64,000 bases of DNA, taken from positions 806,001-870,000 of the forward strand of contig CANPUZ010000046.1 in the NCBI GenBank assembly GCA_947579665.1. Reading direction: 5' to 3'. This document shows positions 1-10,861 of the stretch, in pieces. The notes beneath the pieces are model-generated. The model was not told the DNA's origin and did no database searches. It worked only from the letters and a program-made list of their open reading frames with translations. Position numbers and translations under genes: made by a program. Source of the DNA: Sympetrum striolatum. Lineage: Eukaryota; Arthropoda; Insecta; Odonata; Libellulidae. The stretch's first letter is position 1. Every line of letters begins with the position of its first letter.

Positions 1-610
1 GAAAATATACTCCCGTTTAATTTACATTGCGGTTTTTAAGATTTTTTATTATCACTTTCCGATAAGATGGAAACTTGAAACTCAGCACTTGAATAGAGAT
101 CATAAATATATTTAATAATATAATTTTAGCTATTCGCTGATTGTCCTTGGTTCGATCCCAGAGGGAAATTTACATTCCTCAATGCATTTTTTATGGAGAT
201 AACGGAAACAAATTTTAGGTACTTCCAGACATGATATCGAGTTGAAACTTTGCATTAAATGAGATCAAGTCCTAACAAGTCATAATATGCATTCACAGCT
301 GCTAATATGTTATATCCAATGCATTTCAGATAGGGGAGAATGGAGTCTTATTTCAGGACCTTCCCGGTATGATATTTACTTTAAACTTTGTATTAATTAA
401 GATTAGGTCTTAACAAGTTATTATACCTATTTGCATATTCCAATAGGTGCTGGGTTCGACACCAGGCGTTTACAAAAAATCAGAAATTGCAGCAATTTTT
501 AAGGTTTGTTTAAGCCCTTCCCGATAACATTGAAACTCAAAACGTGGCATGTGAACAAAGATTATAAATACCTTTTATAAGATTGCAGTATCCAAGCTAC
601 TTTTACTCGT
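1..610 (+). repeat. Partial copy of the modular T-arm (Helitron-like) repeat family
   Basis: This fragment has the same sequence and order as the units at 53.1-63.7 kb. It contains a T-arm-like motif at about 150 (GGTTCGATCCC) and another at about 450 (GGTTCGACACC). The sequence then jumps to the family's 3' end at about 583-610 (a degenerate GCAGTAT hairpin followed by TTTTACTCG), so the last modules have been lost by internal deletion. The 5' part lies outside the window or is lost. Confidence 0.8.
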
Positions 611-2651
611 ATATAATAACATATTTCGTACGTAATATAATTCATACAATTTATTGCGGAAGATGTAACTTCCGCAATGTATGTTCGTTTTCGAATGTTT
701 ATAATAGAAAATAGGGATTTAAAATAACACAAATAAAATTCAGTCTTTTATCAGAATACTATCTCGCTGGATGTTTTTAATGAGTGAAGTATAGCTAAAA
801 GTAGGCAGCTACTTTTTTGAACACATTTTCCTCAAACCTCTCGACATTCCCTTCAAAATTTTCAGGATGTATTTTCCCAGAATATTTACCGGGAAATTTA
901 AAAGTATCGAAAAAAGATCATAAAAGGAAGAAAATTATCAAGAATAAGAACTTCTTTGTTTCTGAAATGAGAGTGAGTATTTAAAGAACATGTACAAACA
1001 AATTCGCTACGAATTTCCAAATTTTTAATTTGAAATATTTTTCGTTTCTTATTTTTCTTGTAAATGTGATAAAATTTAACTATAATTAAATTTCACTGAA
1101 CAGTTTTCAATTACTGTATCTCCATGTGGTATATTACTAAAATTAATTTAGTGTAACTTTCTCTTTCAACGCGTATATTTCTACTACGTGCATCAATCTC
1201 TCTTATGAACATGGGGCCGTTTGAGATAAGTTGGGCTTTAGTAATTTCAAGTAATGTGTATTCATTATGTATCATAATTTCTGTGAATATTTTTATAAAA
1301 ACCATTTGAACATACATGTAAACCAAAATGTTAACTCCAATAAGAGAATTTTCTTCATAGGGTACAACAGTATTTTCCTGGATTACCTTCAATTCCTAAT
1401 AATTGAAGCATCTTTTGGTTTATAAAAAAACGTCTAATCCAGAGTTCTAAAACATTATAATCGATTTGAATATCTTCATTAGAACATAGTGTACTCCCGC
1501 AACCAGCACTCCCATTGAGAGGAGTTTTAGTATATGCGGGCTCACTCTCAACGATAAGAAAAGCAGACTAGGGCCACAGAGATTGAATAAAATGGTATTC
1601 ATCCATGAGAACTCTGCGTTGTGCAAAGATTTTGTTGACAGAGTGTAACCTACTGCTGAATGCTATTAATATATTTATTTTAAACTCCTCTCATTCATTC
1701 ATTTGCTTATTATTCTTTTAGTTTGTTTAAACTTAAATGTTTTGATTTGTGTTCATCATTTATACATTTTTTATTTTCTGGAAATTTCAATTGAACGTCT
1801 ATTCCTGGATTCCATACTTGGAAAATGTGGCGCAAATTTGATGTTAAACTAATTCACAACAATAGTACATCCATTGATCGACATTCTACTGGCTATTTGT
1901 GCCCAATTTGTGATACCACTCTTTAAACGTTCTTAAAGTAATGTAGCGTAATTATAAGAAGCATGCTTTTGTGAAAATAAGGAAAGCAACGTATTGCCAA
2001 ATTAACCCCTTTACGGCGCAGAGCGAGCTAGAATCGAAAAATGCTGGCCAAGAATAAGGAAATATTTTTTGAGTGTGAACTTTGAAACTTCGCATTGCTA
2101 TACCTCAATAAGTTCTGCATATAATATTCCCAGACAGCGTCTTATGTGAGCTATTTTTTCTTAAATCGGAGGGTCCGAAAGAGGACAAGAGAAAGAAAAA
2201 TAATTTAAAAGACATGTTGAATGAAGAGAGTATTTCACCTAAAGAAGCTAATTCAGAGATCTGATGGAAGTGATGCAATAATTGCAAATGTGATGTGATG
2301 TGATGTGTGATGATGATGAGTGCTGAGTGATGCAAAACTGTGATCACTTAAAAAATCATAATTAAGCTTAAGGGTTGATTATTTAATACTGTATTGATTT
2401 TTTTCCGATGATTCTGCTCATTTGGGTTTGGTTTGAGGCTGAAGAATTTTTCAAAAATCTAAGCCTGGCATTATTCGTGAATTTTGGTCAATTTTGACCA
2501 CCTGTAGAATTTTAATAGGTAGAAATCAGCGTAAATAATTTGGTAGTAATAGGCAGGATTTATTTGAGAATTGCCAGTACTAAAGTCCGCACTCAAGATA
2601 AGGATATTTTTGCCAGGTTTTTTCGATTCTAGCCCATTGTTCTGCGTATTC
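611..2651. other. Gene-free AT-rich stretch
   Basis: I see no supported gene here. The open frames at 1,111-1,392 and 2,105-2,347 are short, low in complexity and resemble no family I recognise. The only recognisable structures are the hairpin at 653-678 and a TGATG/TGTGATG-rich low-complexity run at about 2,289-2,332. Confidence 0.6.
653..678. other. Perfect 10-bp hairpin
   Basis: ATTGCGGAAG at 653-662 and its exact complement CTTCCGCAAT at 669-678 flank a 6-nt loop. The hairpin starts about 40 bp after the end of the partial repeat element. No function can be assigned. Confidence 0.7.
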
Positions 2652-2770
2652 AAGATAGCTCTACATTGTCTTTATTGATATGATATAATTGTAATGTCTA
2701 TATAAATATAATTGTCTATGTCTATGTAAGAACCCTGCAAGCCGCCTTTCGGCGTGTGACAGGGGGTGCA
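2652..2770 (-). other. LINE 3' UTR and tail
   Basis: After the RT stop at 2,791 the minus strand has a short GC-rich stretch with a CGCCGAAAGGCGGC inverted repeat that can form a hairpin, then ATAGACATAGACA short repeats and an AT-rich tail ending in an AATAAA-like motif. A stem followed by short 3' repeats is typical of CR1/L2-like LINEs. Confidence 0.6.
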
Positions 2771-2790
2771 AGCACCTTGACTCTATTTTC

Positions 2791-4470
2791 CTAAACGCTT
2801 GCTTTCGCGTAAACTTCACGGAAAAATAAATTTTTGAAGTGATTCGTTCTAGCATCTATTTCCTTAATCTCTCTGGCAGTATCAGAACGGCCCATATAAC
2901 AGAGGGGTCGCATTATATCGGTTACATCATCTGAAAACGTAATTTCTCTCAACTTATTTAATAAATTTATCCTTTGAATTTTTCTTCTATCTTCTAATGA
3001 TTCCCATCCCGCGTTCTGTAACATCTGAGTGACACTCGCTGTTTTATCATAGCAATTCTTTACAAATCGTATCGCCTTTCCTTGTACGTTTTCTAAATCC
3101 CGAATATGACATTTCTCGGCGGGGTCCCATACACTACATGCATACTCAAGGTGAGGCCTAACTAACGCTAAGTAACATCGCTCGCGAACTGTTTCTTCGC
3201 TCCTACCGACTATTCCTATAACGAAACCGAGTTTCTTAAGTGCTTTTCCACATATATTTCGGATGTGGGCACTCCATGATAGATTATTCGTGAGAGTTAC
3301 TCCAAGATACCGATTCTACTGTCATTAGGTTTACCCCTCGGAGACTATAAGAATAATCATTGATTATAGATTTACTTTCGAAGAAGTTAACTACCAAACA
3401 CGTTTCTAAATTAAGCTCTAATTGCCAATCATCGCACCAGTTCATAATTCTATCTAAGTCGTTCGAAAGGGTTAATCTATCCTCTGAACTAACTATTTCC
3501 CCGTAAATGACTGTGTCGTTTGCGAATATCCTAACATTGCTTTCAATGTGATTGCTGAGGTTGTTGATATATACTAAAAATAACAACGGTCCAATTACAC
3601 TGCCCTGAAGGACGCCCGAGGTCACCTTAACCAAGTTGGAACTAGTACCATCAAGTAATACTCGCTGCTCTCTATCGGTGAGAAAGTCTTTTATCCAGTT
3701 AATAACTTCTGTATTGATACCCGCAACTTCTAATTTGTACAGCAATTTATGATGAGGTACCTTATCGAAAGCCTTCTGAAAATTAAAAAAATATTGCATC
3801 GACTTGCTTATCTTTTTTAGCAGAGTTTAGAATATCGTGTACTAATAAAGCCAGCTGAGACTCGCAAGAACGAGTCTTACGAAAACCGTGTTGATTCCTA
3901 ATTATGAAATTAGACGTTTCAAGAAAACCCATTAAAGAGCTAGAAATTATATGATCCATAATTTTACCGCTCAGTGATGTTAAAGATATAGGTCTGTAAT
4001 TAGCTGGATCGTCCTTAGAGCCGCTTTTAAATATTGGCGTGACATTCGTTATTTTCCAATCCCTCGGGACCTTTCCTTCGCTCATACTCTTGTCAAATAT
4101 AACTTTAAGAAAAGGTGCTACGCTCTCCGCAACTTCCTTGAACAATCGAGCCAGTATGTCTTCAGGACCTGGAGCTTTATTCGGTTTAATCTGTTGCAAT
4201 AGTTTAATGATGCCGTCTTCTCTGAAGGTGATTTTTACATCGATTCAGGTTTATCAACATTCGGGAGAGTATTTAATGTATCGTCAGACGTGAAAACGCT
4301 TCGAAAAAAATCATTTAAGATATTAAGCTTTGCCTTTAGCATCGTTTACTAAATTACCGCTAGTATCCTTTAACGAACCAACAGTTTGCTCTTTACCTTG
4401 GACCTCACGAACGTACGACCAAAACGCTTTTGGGTCCTCTTCCAAGTGTTCGCATAAAATCTTATTTTTA
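2791..4470 (-). pseudogene. LINE reverse transcriptase, frameshifted and catalytically mutated
   Basis: Reverse transcriptase of a target-primed LINE. Reading down the minus strand, one finds a pre-RT linker (about 4,470-4,200), the fingers with NKAPGPE and ANYRPISL (4,199-3,800), the palm with FQKAFDKVPHHKL and SGVLQGSVIGPLLF (3,799-3,600), the active-site block, and the post-RT tail with RPHLEYACSVWDP and LQNAGWESLEDRR (3,250-2,791). There are two frameshifts: one in the A/T run near 3,785-3,800 just before FQKAFD, and one near 3,315 before the YLGVTL block. The catalytic motif reads FANDT where the family has FADDT, so the first catalytic Asp is Asn (codon 3,518-3,520). The copy cannot be active. 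Confidence 0.9.
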
Positions 4471-4473
4471 TAT

Positions 4474-4502
4474 TTTTATTGGTATGATATAATTGTAATA
4501 AT
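4474..4502 (-). repeat. Second copy of the LINE 3' tail
   Basis: The minus-strand tail around 2,668-2,696 (ACAATTATATCATATCAATA) recurs here with one mismatch, exactly where recognisable RT coding sequence begins. It probably marks the 3' end of another truncated copy of the same family. Confidence 0.5.
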
Positions 4503-4555
4503 GTATTCTCAGATATTCGAGTTATTCGCCTTTTTTTCTGCCGTATACGAACGAA

Positions 4556-4676
4556 AATTTACACGCCGCCGGTTACGCCGCGCCGCCGCTGACGATTAAG
4601 CAGTCAGCGTTCACGCCGTTACGCCGCCGCCGCCGGCTTCATTTTCCCCCTACGCCGCCGCTGACAAAAATCATAA
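4556..4676. repeat. GCC-rich low-complexity block
   Basis: An island of CGCCGCCG-type triplets in AT-rich surroundings, including a small inverted repeat (GCTGAC... / ...GTCAGC) around 4,590-4,608. It probably belongs to a transposable element; I do not recognise which. Confidence 0.5.
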
Positions 4677-4689
4677 CGGCGCCCATGTC

Positions 4690-6150
4690 TACTTAGTAAT
4701 AATAGTAATATATGTATACTGAACTAATTCAGCAGTAACAATTTAGTGTCAAAGTTTGCACAAATAAAATCCAGTTTTGAATTTTTGGCCAACTTTCTTT
4801 GATTATAGCCCTCTGTTCAAAGTTCTGTATATTAGAATTAATGCCAACTAAAATTAAAGAATACTTTGAATGAAATAAGAAGAAATTTAATTGCAAAAAT
4901 ATAAATGATTGGTAAAAGAATTGGAAGAAAATTGTATAGTGTGGATGCCCAACTCTGCTATTCAGTTGCTATTTTTTTATGAACAAAAGCCCATTGAGTT
5001 AAACGGCCAGAAATTGTCCACTATTTTTAAGCAAAGAACGTGCCCTGAAAGATTCGTGTGAATCCGTCTGTTAATTTCCCTCTAAACTGGTGTCCCCCTT
5101 GTCGGAACAAATTTTCGTTTCTCGAAATTGTTTGGCATCAAGATGGCACAGGTTACCATTATCCAATCAGAATAATATTAATAAAGTAAGTTAAAAAGGC
5201 AAAATTGAAAAAATAGAGGGTATGCGAATTTAATGTTACAAAAAAAGGTTTTCCCCATATATCTTGGGACACCCTAATATACATATATAAGTAATTAATG
5301 TATTATTTTACATATAAATACATATAATAATACATTATTGAAGCATCTATATACATACATATATAAGATCTTCATTAACGAGGAATCCATTCTGAAACTT
5401 TTTTTACATCCTCAAAGAAGAAATATGCAGCTTTTAATAATCACCCTATCCTTTCTAGTTGTTTACTATACTTCGCAGATATTTGCATTAATATCTCTCT
5501 ATTTTCTGACCATCTAATAATAATAATAAAGTTATTGGTCCAAGGACATTTGAAGCAAGTATAGGAGAGGTCTTTGCAATTACCCTATATGCCACAGTAT
5601 AAGTTGACCCCTAAAATTTTGAGGTTAGTTTCAGGTTTTAGCCTCTGTTCGGCGTTTAAGTTGACCCAAAACATAAGGCAACATCACTTCCCCAGCTCTA
5701 TTTTATGAAAGGAAAACTACGGTTTACATAAGTATATGTTAGCTTAAGGAATATTTACCCCATAAGATTTAGACGCTAGAATTGTTTCTTTCAGCTGCCA
5801 TATCAACTTCTACACAAATAAAAATTTGTTAAAATACAGATATACAATGGTATTAAATTTATTTATTATAGAAATGATTGGAATATAGCGAGGTAATATC
5901 AAATGACAACACTTATAAAACAACTTCCATTAACTCCTTCCGCTAAGTTGAATCATAAGAATTATCAAAACAAACCATGATGTGCTTATTGATCTTCATT
6001 TGTAATTAGAAAACATCATATTATATATTAAATTTTTGTGAAATAAAGATACATCTGAAGAAATGAATATAATTTGCAAAGAATAAATATGAGTCAAATT
6101 TATTTTAAAGATATGAAAATGGTTTATTAAATATCGTATTTGAGTCGAAT
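4690..6150. other. Gene-free stretch, no recognised feature
   Basis: AT-rich sequence without a credible open frame. It contains ATATA-rich runs (about 5,275-5,370) and a pair of TAAGTTGACCC words about 65 bp apart near 5,600-5,665. The matching flank outside the right edge of the inverted repeat is unrelated, so this is where the mirror symmetry stops. Confidence 0.5.
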
Positions 6151-6154
6151 ACCC

Positions 6155-7640
6155 TCTACCACACACCCTACCGTCCCACCCTTAACCACACCCTAACCAA
6201 TCCCTCCCTCTACGGTACCGCCCCCTAACCCACCCTCTCCCGTCCCTCCCTTTCCCGTCCCGCCCCCTACCCCACCCTCTGCCGTCCCACCCTTTCCCGT
6301 CCCACCCTCTCCCGTCCCGCCCCCTACCCCACCCACTACCGCCCAGCCCCCTACCCCACCCTCTCCCGTCCCTCCCTTTCCTGTCCCGCCCCCTACCCCA
6401 CCCTCTGCCGTCCCACCCTTTCCCGTCCCACCCTCTCCCGTCCCTCCCTTTCCTGTCCCGCCCCCTACCCCACCCACTACCGCCCAGCCCCCTACCCCAC
6501 CCTCTCCCGTCCCTCCCTTTCCTATCCCGCCCCCTACCCCACCCTCTGCCGTCCCACCCTTTCCCGTCCCACCCTCTCCCGTACCACCCCCTACCCCACC
6601 CTCTCCCGTCCCACCCTCTCCCGTCCCGCCCCCTACCCCACCCTCTGCCGTCCCACCCTTTCCCGTCCCACCCTCTCCCGTACCACCCCCTACCCCACCC
6701 TCTCCCGTCCCACCCTCTCCCGTCCCGCACCCTACCCCACCCACTACCGCCCAGCCCCCTAACCCACCCTCTCCCGTCCCTCCCTCTCCCGTCCCACCCT
6801 TTCCCGTCCCACCCTCTCCCGTCCCACCCTTTCCCGTCCCACCCTCTCCCGTCCCACCCTCTCCCGTCCCGCCCCCTACCCCACCCACTACCACCCAGCC
6901 CCCTAACCCACCCTCTCCCGTCCCTCCCTTTCCCGTCCCGCCCCCTACCCCACCCTCTGCCGTCCCACCCTTTCCCGTCCCACCCTCTCCCGTCCCGCCC
7001 CCTACCCCACCCACTACCGCCCAGCCCCCTACCCCACCCTCTCCCGTCCCTCCCTTTCCTGTCCCGCCCCCTACCCCACCCTCTGCCGTCCCACCCTTTC
7101 CCGTCCCACCCTCTCCCGTCCCTCCCTTTCCTGTCCCGCCCCCTACCCCACCCACTACCGCCCAGCCCCCTACCCCACCCTCTCCCGTCCCTCCCTTTCC
7201 TATCCCGCCCCCTACCCCACCCTCTGCCGTCCCACCCTTTCCCGTCCCACCCTCTCCCGTACCACCCCCTACCCCACCCTCTCCCGTCCCACCCTCTCCC
7301 GTCCCGCCCCCTACCCCACCCACTACCGCCCAGCCCCCTAACCCACCCTCTCCCGTCCCTCCCTCTCCCGTCCCACCCTTTCCCGTCCCACCCTCTCCCG
7401 TCCCACCCTTTCCCGTCCCACCCTCTCCCGTCCCACCCTCTCCCGTCCCGCCCCCTACCCCACCCACTACCACCCAGCCCCCTACCCCACCCTCTCCCGT
7501 CCCACCCTTTCCCGTCCCACCCTCTCCCGTTCCGCCCCCTACCCCACCCTCTCCCGTCCCACCCTCTTTCATCCCACCCACTACCGCCCAGCCCCCTGAC
7601 TCACCCTCTTCCGTCCCACCCTCTCCCTTCAATACCTACG
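6155..7640 (-). repeat. GC-rich minisatellite array, left (G-rich on minus strand)
   Basis: Tandem short words of the types CCCGTCCCACCCTCTCC, CCCGCCCCCTACCCCACCC and ACTACCGCCCAGCCCCC, reshuffled into higher-order units of several hundred bp (for example CCAGCCCCCTAACCC at 6,751 and again at 7,330). The plus strand is almost free of G, so stop codons are rare on the minus strand. This gives a 479-residue Gly-rich open frame and a second, overlapping frame, both artefacts of composition. The G-rich strand runs 5'->3' outward. There is strong potential for G-quadruplex and i-motif structures. Confidence 0.95.
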
Positions 7641-7649
7641 CTGTTGCCC

Positions 7650-8340
7650 ACCCAAATCATACCATATGATCTACCCTATACATATCCTTCCTCTATTACG
7701 CCCAACACCTACTCAATTCCGCGCCTCTCCCAATCATCGCTTCCTCCTCTTTTTTTCCCATAACCATCTCCTTCCTTCACTCTTTATTTATAATTAGACA
7801 ATAGGAAAAGTACGGGAAAAATTCAATGAAAAGGTACAGAATATATAAATTATACATAGCCCCACCTTACACATCATAGTAAACTTATACATTCTGCAAT
7901 AGTTCGTTTGGCTGAGGGCGCAAAATATATCCATATTATGTTCATTTCATGCTATGGTACACTATACTAGTTCCGGCCTTACAAATATTTATACTATACA
8001 TGATAGAAAATATATTAAATCAATCACTTCCTTCTCTTCCTCTCCCATAACCAATTCCAAATACCTTCAGACTATCTTCATAATTAGACATATAGAAAAC
8101 ATACGGGTAATACAGGGTATAAAATACGGGTACAGAATATGTAAATTAATTATAGCCCTGCCTTACATATCATAGCAAATCTATCAATTCTGCTATAGTT
8201 ATTTTGGCTTAGGGCACAGAGATATTTTAAATCCATATTATATACATTTCAAGTCATGGTCCGCTTTACATTTTCCGGCCTTACAAATTTTTATACTATA
8301 CATCATTTAAATATATTTTGGCTCGGAATAAAATTAATGC
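7650..8340. repeat. Pair of ~290-bp direct repeats, left arm
   Basis: Two diverged copies (about 7,790-8,030 and 8,080-8,325) share GGTACAGAATAT, GCCCC/TGCCTTACA, TTGGCTNAGGGC and TTCCGGCCTTACAAAT in order. The pair is also present, inverted, at 43,625-44,310, so it predates the arm duplication. Confidence 0.8.
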
Positions 8341-8625
8341 ATTTCACTTCTAATTCATCTTCCGGGGTAGGGTGATGCTTTAGGGGTTCGCCCTTGGGTT
8401 CTACACCCGCTTCGCAACCAGGGTCGTTGTCTGATAGTTCAGTACCATGGTGATGTTCTCAATGTAAGTCCTGAATCATTCTACTTTGGAGCACCCGGAT
8501 TTTTCGGGTGGGATTGTGGAGCTGCTAGAGTTGGAGGCCTCTTAAGACCGTGTCGCTGATGCGGAATGCAAGGCCCTTAGCTCCCTTCCGCACCCGGAGG
8601 CACTTTGCCACCACTTCCCTCATCT
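8340..8625. repeat. Conserved outer block of the inverted repeat, left
   Basis: It matches the reverse complement of 43,375-43,620 (shared words include GGGTTCTACACCC, AAGTCCTGAATCATTCTAC and CATCTTCCGG). I see no coding signal. On the right this block is the point where the 221-bp satellite begins. The function is unknown. Confidence 0.75.
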
Positions 8626-8629
8626 TTCG

Positions 8630-9060
8630 ATTGGCCGTCAGAGGCGTTCTGCTGGTTAAATATCGAATTTTATGAGAAAAATGATTGTACGGAATCTGTA
8701 TAATTTGATTTGAATAGATTATAAGCCAACCATTGTTCTTAATGCAACAGTCATCTAAACATTGTGGTAAAGACCAATTCAAATCGGCATTTACATAGAA
8801 ATTCCATATTCCTATAATAGGGAAATATATAAAGCAAATCTAAATATAATATTATTATATAATGCAATAATTTAAATAGTGAATGGACTCAGAAGGAATA
8901 TATGAATGTGATTATGAAATTTGAAAATTTGGCATAATGCTAAGAAGGAAATTAGTTATTTTAATATTATCAGACATCTAAAAACAGCCATGTCTCTTCC
9001 TTGTTTGGAATTTTAGAAGCAAAAGCAATAAATTATAATTACTTTAATAAGCAAAAACTA
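8630..9060. other. Left-arm-only AT-rich segment, no gene
   Basis: It occupies the position held in the right arm by the ~14.6 kb satellite array. I see no satellite remnant and no gene in it. Confidence 0.5.
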
Positions 9061-10087
9061 TGTATTAAAATAATGAAATCACAGTCAGAGATGTCTTCCT
9101 TAATTTGAAATATGATAATTTTTAATACTTCGAAGTACCATAAGATGATGAAATAAAAATAAAAATTTATCTGGAAAATATGAAAGTAAAGTCTGTTTAC
9201 TTAACTTGGAGATCCAGCCACCGTTGCCCCCAGAGCCTCTTTCGTTGACGGTGGTCACTCGCCTTTGTGAAGCCATACGGTAAAGCTTTATCGAAATTTG
9301 AGCAAGCTCACTTTTTAAAACTGGAATGAATAGAAACACCAAGGTAAATAATCATTTATTAGTGAATGTGGTAATATCAGGAAGAGAATAATTTAAAAAT
9401 AAAATTCCCGGTGACAAGAAATATAACGTATCTATGGAGTTATTTAACGGCGATCCACGTCGATGTAAAAACACCGTACTCATCAACACTTCTAAACAAT
9501 AAACAAGAGTAGAAAAGTTGCAATAGAGGGCACTAGGAATAGAAATAAGGATGGTTCTGACGTATGAGGAAAACGAACTTACTCCAGATCGTCTAGTGAC
9601 GAGAATATGATACTACGCAACGATGGCAGTTTAAACATCCGCATTGCTGGATTTAGGCAGTGGGCAGAGTGGGCCGTGCCCATAGACCTCCACTAAGGTG
9701 ACAATATGTAAAAAAAAAATTGTAAAAAATGGGAAACCCGACAGCACCCCGTTGAGTCGCGGAGAAAGAGGGAAATTTCTCAACAAGTCAAGACAGATTG
9801 AGGGGGGTTTAAAATATGAATTTCGCCAGATCGTCCAAAAAAGGACTCCTCCCGTTGGATTGCCCATAGGCCTCATACACCCGGCACTGAACATCCCAAT
9901 AATTTATAGCAAATAGTATTAGAAATACGTAAAGAAAAAGGTTCAACTTTACTTGCATAGATCTTAGGAGACCAAACTGTGTTACTGGTGACATTTAGCT
10001 ACATATTTCAATTAATTTGGATCGAGTTTTTTCAAAATAGCTACCCCCAGATATTCCTCATAATTTTCCCAATAAAATTGACAAGAT

Positions 10088-10175
10088 GGCTGGTGGAACT
10101 CGAACCTCCAGCTCTCAGATTAAACGGGTGCTAAGAGATGCAGTTCGAGGTGCCTTAATCCGTTGGCCCCTTGAC
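10088..10175 (-). mobile_element. tRNA-derived SINE-like head or tRNA pseudogene
   Basis: On the minus strand an A-box-like GGCCAACGGATTAAGGC (10,168-10,152) is followed about 45 nt later by a B box GGTTCGAGTTC (10,106-10,096). The spacing and the GATTAAGGC wording resemble class II (Leu/Ser-like) tRNAs. The T stem is imperfect and no acceptor stem closes, so this is not a functional tRNA. A SINE head is the simplest reading; no A-rich tail was identified. Confidence 0.45.
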
Positions 10176-10356
10176 TAGGGCTGACAAGAATTGGGCATTA
10201 TTCCCTCTGCACCTACGAAGCAGGGTTTTAATACATATATATGCACTTCTTACTAAACTACAACCAACAAACACTGCCTCCACTAAATATAAATTCAAAT
10301 AAGCAGCGATTGATTGCTGCTAATTGTTCTGAGGAATTTAGAAAAGTTTGAATAGA

Positions 10357-10861
10357 AGTAAACTCCCGTTTATCCGGAATCCACTTTATCCGAACAAACT
10401 CTTCCGAATGCATTCACCCACCGAATACCATCGCGAACCATTACTTATTTTCTCGTGACACCTCTTTAAAACTCCTGTTTTTCCCCGCTGCCAAATAAGG
10501 CGGATTTTTTCTGTTAGAATTAAAAATAAATGAGCTTTCTTATTCAGCATTTAAAAATTTGAGTTTTCTTTCATACTTTGACGCCTTTTTAGCACGTCAA
10601 CACAAATTTTTCAGTCCAAAAGATGCAGACTTATTCACATCCATGTCAATAGCATTCTACGTACACTCCTGGCCAAAATTAACGCAGCACCTCCCTAGCG
10701 ATCCTTACGGCCGGTGCTGCATTAATTTTGGCCAGGACTTTACGTAAGTTTTACGATCATATTGATGCAATTCCTGGTGTTTCACGCGGGACTTCGGTTT
10801 ATCCGAAATTTTCGTTATCCGAACCGGCCGCCATCCATTTCGGATAAACGGGAGTTTACTG
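10357..10861. mobile_element. pogo/Tigger-type non-autonomous DNA transposon (MITE)
   Basis: Terminal inverted repeats AGTAAACTCCCGTTTATCCG at 10,357-10,376 and its complement at 10,841-10,860, with further TTATCCGAA words inside both ends. TA dinucleotides lie just outside (10,353-10,354 and 10,862-10,863). A CAGT...CCGTTTATCCG terminus and TA target are characteristic of pogo/Tigger-like Tc1-mariner elements. At about 500 bp without a transposase it is non-autonomous. The inserted segment is absent from the right arm. Confidence 0.8.
10664..10740. mobile_element. Tiny (~77 bp) Tc1/mariner-like MITE nested in the pogo-type MITE
   Basis: Near-perfect inverted arms, CCTGGCCAAAATTAA-type at 10,668-10,691 and its complement at 10,713-10,736, separated by about 21 nt. 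The element is flanked on both sides by TACGTA (10,658-10,663 and 10,741-10,746), consistent with a TA or longer target duplication. Termini containing CTGGCCAAAATTAA are typical of Tc1-like MITEs. Confidence 0.65.

Larger units (their letters stand above)
2652..4485 (-). mobile_element. CR1/L2-like non-LTR retrotransposon (LINE), 5'-truncated and dead
   Basis: On the minus strand the sequence runs from an upstream linker through a reverse transcriptase domain and its conserved C-terminal tail into a short 3' UTR. The 3' end carries ATAGAC-type short repeats and an AATAAA-like stretch, as is common in the CR1/L2/Jockey group. The endonuclease and ORF1 are absent, so this is a 5'-truncated insertion of about 1.8 kb. 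The clade assignment is from motif style only and could be another Jockey-superfamily clade. Confidence 0.85.

Noticed and set aside
6193..7632. A 479-residue Gly-rich open frame (and an overlapping 182-residue Gly/Arg/Trp-rich frame) on the minus strand
   Set aside because: It lies wholly inside the GC-rich minisatellite. The plus strand has almost no G, so minus-strand stop codons are rare in several frames at once, and the mirror array on the right is not open.
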